From Burkholderia sp. Ac-20365 (lineage in GTDB: Bacteria > Pseudomonadota > Gammaproteobacteria > Burkholderiales > Burkholderiaceae), in the NCBI RefSeq assembly GCF_017104715.1, contig NZ_JAAGPI010000004.1, positions 372,001-436,000 on the forward strand: 64,000 nucleotides of DNA, given 5' to 3'. Positions within the stretch are counted from its first letter, which is position 1, and each line of letters begins with the position of its first letter. The notes beneath the pieces are model-generated. The model searched no databases. It was not told where the DNA came from and worked only from the letters and a program-made list of their open reading frames with translations. Below are positions 60,691-64,000 of this stretch, in pieces. The translations under genes were made by a program, and so were the position numbers.

Positions 60691-61158
60691 TCAGGCCGCC
60701 TTCTTCAAAGCCTTGGGCTCAAGCCTCGATACGCTGCGGTTGTCTACGAAATCAAGCGCCGCTTGCATCTGCCCGCGCGACGCAGACGAGAGCTGGCGGT
60801 CGTAAACTTCAAGCGCTCGCACCAGCATCGGCTCGACGTCAAGTGGAATCGCCCAGACCTGTTTTGCTGCGGCATCGCGGTACACAGCGTGCAAGGCCAC
60901 CGCGCCAGTTTTCACTACTACTGTCTCATCCGCCTCGAGGCCCAGGTCATACAGTGCCCCTGACAGGGCGATCGCACGCGCCAGTCCATAAAACGTGTGA
61001 CGGGTGCCGCGTGTTCCGCTCAACGCGTGAAGGGCAACCCACGGCTTCAACGAGTAATTGAGCACGTCCGACGTCTCCAGCGGCAAATTCTGCGCGAGGG
61101 CCGAGAACGTGGCCGAGGGAGAACGAAGCGGTCGTTTTGCTGCGCGAAGTCGAGTCAT
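60691..61158 (-). CDS. Hypothetical protein, 155 aa
   Basis: Start at ATG 61158 or at a TTG about 14 codons upstream. Helical, with LARAIALSGALYDLGLEADETVVVKTGAVALHAVYRDAAAKQVWAIPLD in the middle and a basic C-terminus (ALKKAA). Not recognised. Confidence 0.58.
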   Translation of the reverse strand: MTRLRAAKRPLRSPSATFSALAQNLPLETSDVLNYSLKPWVALHALSGTRGTRHTFYGLARAIALSGALYDLGLEADETVVVKTGAVALHAVYRDAAAKQVWAIPLDVEPMLVRALEVYDRQLSSASRGQMQAALDFVDNRSVSRLEPKALKKAA

Positions 61159-61218
61159 GAAGGTGCGAATCGTGAAAATATCGAAGGGGGCGTCCCGCAA
61201 TACGCCAGCGGATTACCG

Positions 61219-61803
61219 TCAGGCCCCTTGAGCGGGGTGACTGTGGCGCCGGTTACGCTTGACCGCGGGTGCGGGCGGCTCGGCATCGTGATCATCGGCC
61301 CGGGATTCAAAGGGGTTCGCGGTCTGTTGCGTCGATTGTGTCGGGTTGCCAATAAGCGTTGTGCCGTAGTGCCAGGCAGATCCGATGGATCCGACGGTGA
61401 TCACACACGCGGAGATAACCATCCACGGTTGAACCCGCGCGAAGACACGCAACCGGCCGGCGCCCTCGCGCGGGTGCGGCGATACTTTGGCGCGCGCTGT
61501 GTGCTCGGGCGATGGTGGTTCGGCTGATGCTCGACGCTGCTTGTTCAACCAGTCGGTGAGGGCAGTGACGCCGGACGCCCACTGGTCAAGCTCGATGTCG
61601 TCGGGTGTCGCCGCTTCATGGACGACACGGTTACGCACCCGATTTGCCGACATTGCGCGACGCGCCAGCCCTTTGGGCATCAGATTGCGGTCTGAGAGGT
61701 CACGTACCATTTCCCCGAAGCCGCGGCCGCTCGCGCCGAATTCCCGCAGGATGGCCTCGGCCTGGGCCGTTCCTTCAATCACCTTGTCTCGCGTGCTCGC
61801 CAT
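61219..61803 (-). CDS. Single-pass membrane protein, 194 aa
   Basis: Starts MASTRDKVIEGTAQAEAILREFG. Soluble N-terminal domain (ILREFGASGRGFGEMVRDLSDRNLMPKGLARRAM... VVHEA, similar in feel to DUF4145) then a basic linker, TM at about residues 130-150 (WMVISACVITVGSIGSAW) and a C-terminal region outside the membrane. Function unknown. Confidence 0.6.
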   Translation of the reverse strand: MASTRDKVIEGTAQAEAILREFGASGRGFGEMVRDLSDRNLMPKGLARRAMSANRVRNRVVHEAATPDDIELDQWASGVTALTDWLNKQRRASAEPPSPEHTARAKVSPHPREGAGRLRVFARVQPWMVISACVITVGSIGSAWHYGTTLIGNPTQSTQQTANPFESRADDHDAEPPAPAVKRNRRHSHPAQGA

Positions 61804-61921
61804 AAGGAAACTCAAGCAAAAAGTCCGTTTGCGACGATTCTGCCCCCCGTTTCGAGCAAGGCAAGTCGTCTCCTGACGCGCATTCTATCGACTCTGAGAC
61901 TAGCGACCCGGCATCGCCTTG

Positions 61922-62401
61922 TTACACCAGCGACAACCAGAAGATCGGGCGACCGCCAGGCAGGCGAGCGTATTGCCTGACGATCGGCATCACCCATTCT
62001 GCGTCACGTGCGAGGACGCTGAACGAACGCTCTTCGTCCGCGCAGGCCTCGAGCAAATCCCAGAACTGTCCTTCAGGCAAGTCCCGCGGACCATCGATTG
62101 CGAAGTGGCCTGCGCGGGGCACGACTTCAGCGATGGAAACGGCCCCTTCGTCTGCGACTTCGGGCGGACCATAGGATCGGCCCGGGAGCAGCGCGGAAAT
62201 CACGGAATGTCCCGCGTCTTCACCGCCCGTCACGACGACAATGCGACCTTCGCGAAGAGCAATCCGCGCGATCAATGCCCAGAAGGCAAGGCTGATTAAG
62301 GCTACGGGGGCGAAGCGGCCGGGCGCTTTGCCCCAGCCTCGACGACGGACTTCATAGCGCGGTACTGGCGCGGACATTCTGGAGCGGGAAAACAGTGCCA
62401 T
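61922..62401 (-). CDS. Membrane protein, 159 aa
   Basis: Starts MALFSRSRMSAPVPRYEV. TM at about 32-49 (VALISLAFWALIARIAL), then a soluble C-terminal domain with ACADEERSFSVLARDAEWVMPIVRQYARLPGG. GAGGTAC in front of the start. No family recognised. Part of the group of small membrane genes on this side. Confidence 0.6.
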   Translation of the reverse strand: MALFSRSRMSAPVPRYEVRRRGWGKAPGRFAPVALISLAFWALIARIALREGRIVVVTGGEDAGHSVISALLPGRSYGPPEVADEGAVSIAEVVPRAGHFAIDGPRDLPEGQFWDLLEACADEERSFSVLARDAEWVMPIVRQYARLPGGRPIFWLSLV

Positions 62402-62465
62402 CTGTGTACCTCACGTTTGATCGCCCGGCGGACCATCACGGCCGGACCATAGGGGGCCGGGAGAG

Positions 62466-62672
62466 CTATCGCAGGAAGTTGTGCAGGGAGTGGAAACCGA
62501 CATAGAGCGCGATCCCCGATACAACGATTCGCAGCAGCCAGCGAAGGAAGAAGAATCGTCCGAGCCACGACCCACCACGACGGCCGTAATAGTAGTAGTG
62601 GTGATGGTGTTGCTCTCCGCCGTGAGATGTAGTGTGGCGATGACGGGAATAGCGTTTCTGGCCTCGGCCCAT
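62466..62672 (-). CDS. Small His/Tyr-rich membrane protein, 68 aa
   Basis: N-terminal 38 residues basic and His/Tyr rich: RHRHTTSHGGEQ, followed by HHHHYYYYGRRGG. TM at about 39-60 (FLRWLLRIVVSGIALYVGF). The His run invites metal binding at the membrane surface. Start at ATG 62672, no SD; an upstream start is possible. Not recognised. Confidence 0.5.
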   Translation of the reverse strand: MGRGQKRYSRHRHTTSHGGEQHHHHYYYYGRRGGSWLGRFFFLRWLLRIVVSGIALYVGFHSLHNFLR

Positions 62673-62992
62673 GATTTCGATGTGTGCGTCTGGACTATGC
62701 GGTCGCCGGCGGCGGCAATCGGGAGGGGACACGCACGGCGAGCCCGTCTCGACCCCTCGATTGTCGCCGCCTCATCGTTGGGCTGGTTCATTGAAAGTGC
62801 GGCGAAAGATAGGCGCTTTCAACTTGGCGTCGTCGCGGCAGAAAAAAAAGGACCACCATCGAGTGATGGTGGTCCCGGGTTTTCTGGGTCTGACTTGAAA
62901 GAAGGCCGAGGCAAACTGCGCTCGAATCTCACTGCCAAACCGGAATGTTCAATAGCTGGGATTTCGAGACCGAATCACGCGACACGCTCTCA
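62673..62992. other. Gap of about 320 nt with a terminator
   Basis: Holds the terminator of the gene ending at 62993 (below). No gene or leader copy seen. Confidence 0.4.
62842..62875 (-). terminator. Rho-independent terminator
   Basis: Perfect 11-bp stem GGACCACCATC/GATGGTGGTCC and U-run on the minus strand; ends the gene starting at 63391. Confidence 0.88.
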
Positions 62993-63391
62993 TTACTGGT
63001 TTCGCCCTTTCAGCGGCAATCCAGTGACCCGGAAAGACGCTGGCAACTTTCGATGAAGCTCAGGAAACCACTCCCGGACTTTGCCGCTAAGCCACGTGCG
63101 AATGAATCCCGTCAGATAACTCGAGCCTCTTTTGCTCCTGCACTCCGTACGAAACACACCGTCGTTTGCGAACATCCACTGAGCGCGTTTCTCAACATCG
63201 TTGCGAACCTCAGCGGACATCAACGCGGCTTCCAGCGCATGTCGATCGTGCTCGCGCGCGAAGAAATGCATCAGTTCGTCGACGACGTAGTCGATCATCG
63301 AGGAAGTCTCGAGTTGAGTTTCGCGACCGAGGAGATTGGGCAGATCTGCGGTATTGCTGCCGACGTGCTCGAAGAAATTGGCTTGTTCCAT
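62993..63391 (-). CDS. Hypothetical protein, 132 aa
   Basis: Starts MEQANFFEHVGSNTADLPNLL. Helical with SMIDYVVDELMHFFAREHDRHALEAALMSAEVRNDVEKRAQWMF. The basic end could bind nucleic acid or membranes. Not recognised. Last leader-bearing gene in the window; its hairpin C arms are CCCTTT/AAAGGG. Confidence 0.65.
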   Translation of the reverse strand: MEQANFFEHVGSNTADLPNLLGRETQLETSSMIDYVVDELMHFFAREHDRHALEAALMSAEVRNDVEKRAQWMFANDGVFRTECRSKRGSSYLTGFIRTWLSGKVREWFPELHRKLPASFRVTGLPLKGRNQ

Positions 63392-63480
63392 TCATGAGCC
63401 CCTTTGATGCCTTTGAAAAGGCGTTGAAAAAGGGTGCTTTGCCTGCGCAAAAGCGTCTCGCACTGCTGACGACTTTGCAA
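63392..63480 (-). promoter_or_regulatory. Three-hairpin leader RNA, gene starting at 63391
   Basis: Minus strand. Hairpin C CCCTTT/AAAGGG around GCCTT/AAGGC; hairpins A/B are less clear here. Confidence 0.65.
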
Positions 63481-63905
63481 AAGCGTGAAGCGAATGGACG
63501 GGTGGGACCCGAAGAAAAGAGACCGTGTTGCCGGACCCGCCGGCGTGGAAGAAATTATATTCGGGTGCCGAACGTTGCCGCAACAACTATGGTGACCCTG
63601 ATGCTCACCCGACAGGCCTGCACCGCGATGGGGCATGCGTATCACTTTTGCAACAATTTTGTCGAGGCACCGCTCGGTCGACTTTTCATCCTTTATGAAG
63701 GCAAACGTTTGCATACGGCACGCCTCCAAAAAACTTTAGCGATATTTCTGTAAATATTTTCCCTTCTTGTAACATTTCCTCTCGCCTTACAAATGGTCAC
63801 AGGTGTAAATTCTCGTCTAACAAAATATGACAAGTGCCAGTTTGATGCTTGTCACCTAGTAGGTAACGAAGGCCAAAAAATCCGTAGAGAGCGGGGGTGT
63901 GTCAG
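63481..63905. other. AT-richer upstream region of the probable sigma-factor gene
   Basis: From 63740 composition falls in GC. TGACAAG (63828-63834) and CTTGTCA (63848-63854) form a perfect dyad with a 13-nt spacer, an operator candidate. GGGGGTG serves as SD for the gene at 63906. Confidence 0.45.
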
Positions 63906-64000
63906 ATGTGCTTGCAGTCGAGTCGCTTTGATGCAAATCAGATAGTTCGGGATCACGCGTCGCTGGTAAAGCGGTTGGTAACCCGATTCATGAGGAAGTT
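63906..64000 (+). CDS. N-terminus of a probable FliA-type sigma factor (cut by window edge)
   Basis: 31 codons visible: MCLQSSRFDANQIVRDHASL, then VKRLVTRFMRKL, matching the start of sigma-28 (region 1.2/2) proteins (xVRxxAxLVKRLxxxLMxKLP). GGGGGTG precedes it at 7 nt. Too short for certainty; other sigma-70 family members could share this start. Confidence 0.5.
   Translation, partial: MCLQSSRFDANQIVRDHASLVKRLVTRFMRK

Noticed and set aside
63409..63753. Plus-strand frame beginning MSPFDAFEKALKKG
   Set aside because: Overlaps the leader hairpin of the minus-strand gene at 63391; its repeat-like start is the complement of hairpin C.
1..64000. CRISPR arrays, tRNA or rRNA genes
   Set aside because: No regularly spaced direct repeats with spacers, and no cloverleaf or rRNA-like stretches were recognised by eye; a tRNAscan/Infernal run would be decisive.

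Overview
The window looks like accessory DNA (megaplasmid, integrative element or large genomic island) of a Burkholderiaceae bacterium. The signs are GC-rich coding sequence, a Burkholderia-style short H-NS-like protein, AIDA-type autotransporter genes, and a long run of poorly characterised proteins mixed with polyvalent-protein domains (LPD1, ART-PolyVal), DNA-modification enzymes, HipBA and a tellurite-type ter operon. No rRNA, tRNA, CRISPR array, transposase or integrase was recognised. The genus and the plasmid/island assignment are inference.

Layout. 0-3 kb: the 5' part of an AIDA-repeat autotransporter, cut by the left edge, and the heptosyltransferase that should glycosylate it. 3-9.7 kb: hypothetical proteins and a PemK/MazF-like gene pair. 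9.8-17.3 kb: a cytosine-C5 DNA methyltransferase, a small P-loop ATPase, four consecutive plus-strand unknowns and a periplasmic DsbC. 17.4-23.6 kb: a 2OG-oxygenase-like protein, a tandem pair of unknown paralogues and a DndC-like PP-loop enzyme. 24.1-25.8 kb: HipB-HipA. 26-34.2 kb: an ART-PolyVal-type ADP-ribosyltransferase fold, a DpdA-like DNA transglycosylase, a GHKL ATPase and a frameshifted amino-methyltransferase. 34.4-40.9 kb: small envelope, nucleoid and nuclease-fold proteins. 41-46.2 kb: the ter operon (terC-like, terC, telA, terD, a helical protein, terF). 46.5-50 kb: a NYN nuclease and a 771-residue LPD1 protein. 50-58.2 kb: leader-bearing unknowns. 58.7-62.7 kb: a tightly coupled group of small envelope genes, a GntR-FCD remnant and membrane proteins. 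63-64 kb: another unknown, then the start of a probable FliA-type sigma factor.

The most striking feature is not a protein. About 25 genes, on both strands and scattered over 5.8-63.5 kb, begin directly downstream of the same kind of 80-100 nt leader. It has up to three hairpins in series (called A, B and C here). Hairpin C pairs the Shine-Dalgarno (SD) region with an upstream anti-SD arm around a short GC-rich stem-loop. Arm sequences differ from gene to gene but stay complementary (for example CTCCTTTT/AAAAGGAG, GTCCTT/AAGGAC, CCCTGT/ACAGGG, CTATGG/CCATAG, CTCGCTC/GAGCGAG). This is compensatory change within one window and points to a selected RNA structure that gates translation. The carriers are mostly monocistronic genes of unknown or accessory function, including the DpdA-like enzyme, the methyltransferase, the GHKL ATPase, the ART protein and the LPD1 protein. 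hipBA, the ter operon, dsbC and the autotransporter pair lack it. I infer a translational regulon proper to this element; I do not know whether Rfam already holds the motif.

How the genes may work together: several DNA-modifying or DNA-recognising enzymes (Dcm-type, DndC-like, DpdA-like, broken amino-methyltransferase, two PD-(D/E)XK-like proteins) and the polyvalent proteins fit defence or anti-defence cargo of a mobile element. The ter operon and HipBA add stress and maintenance functions, and the glycosylated autotransporter adds adhesion.
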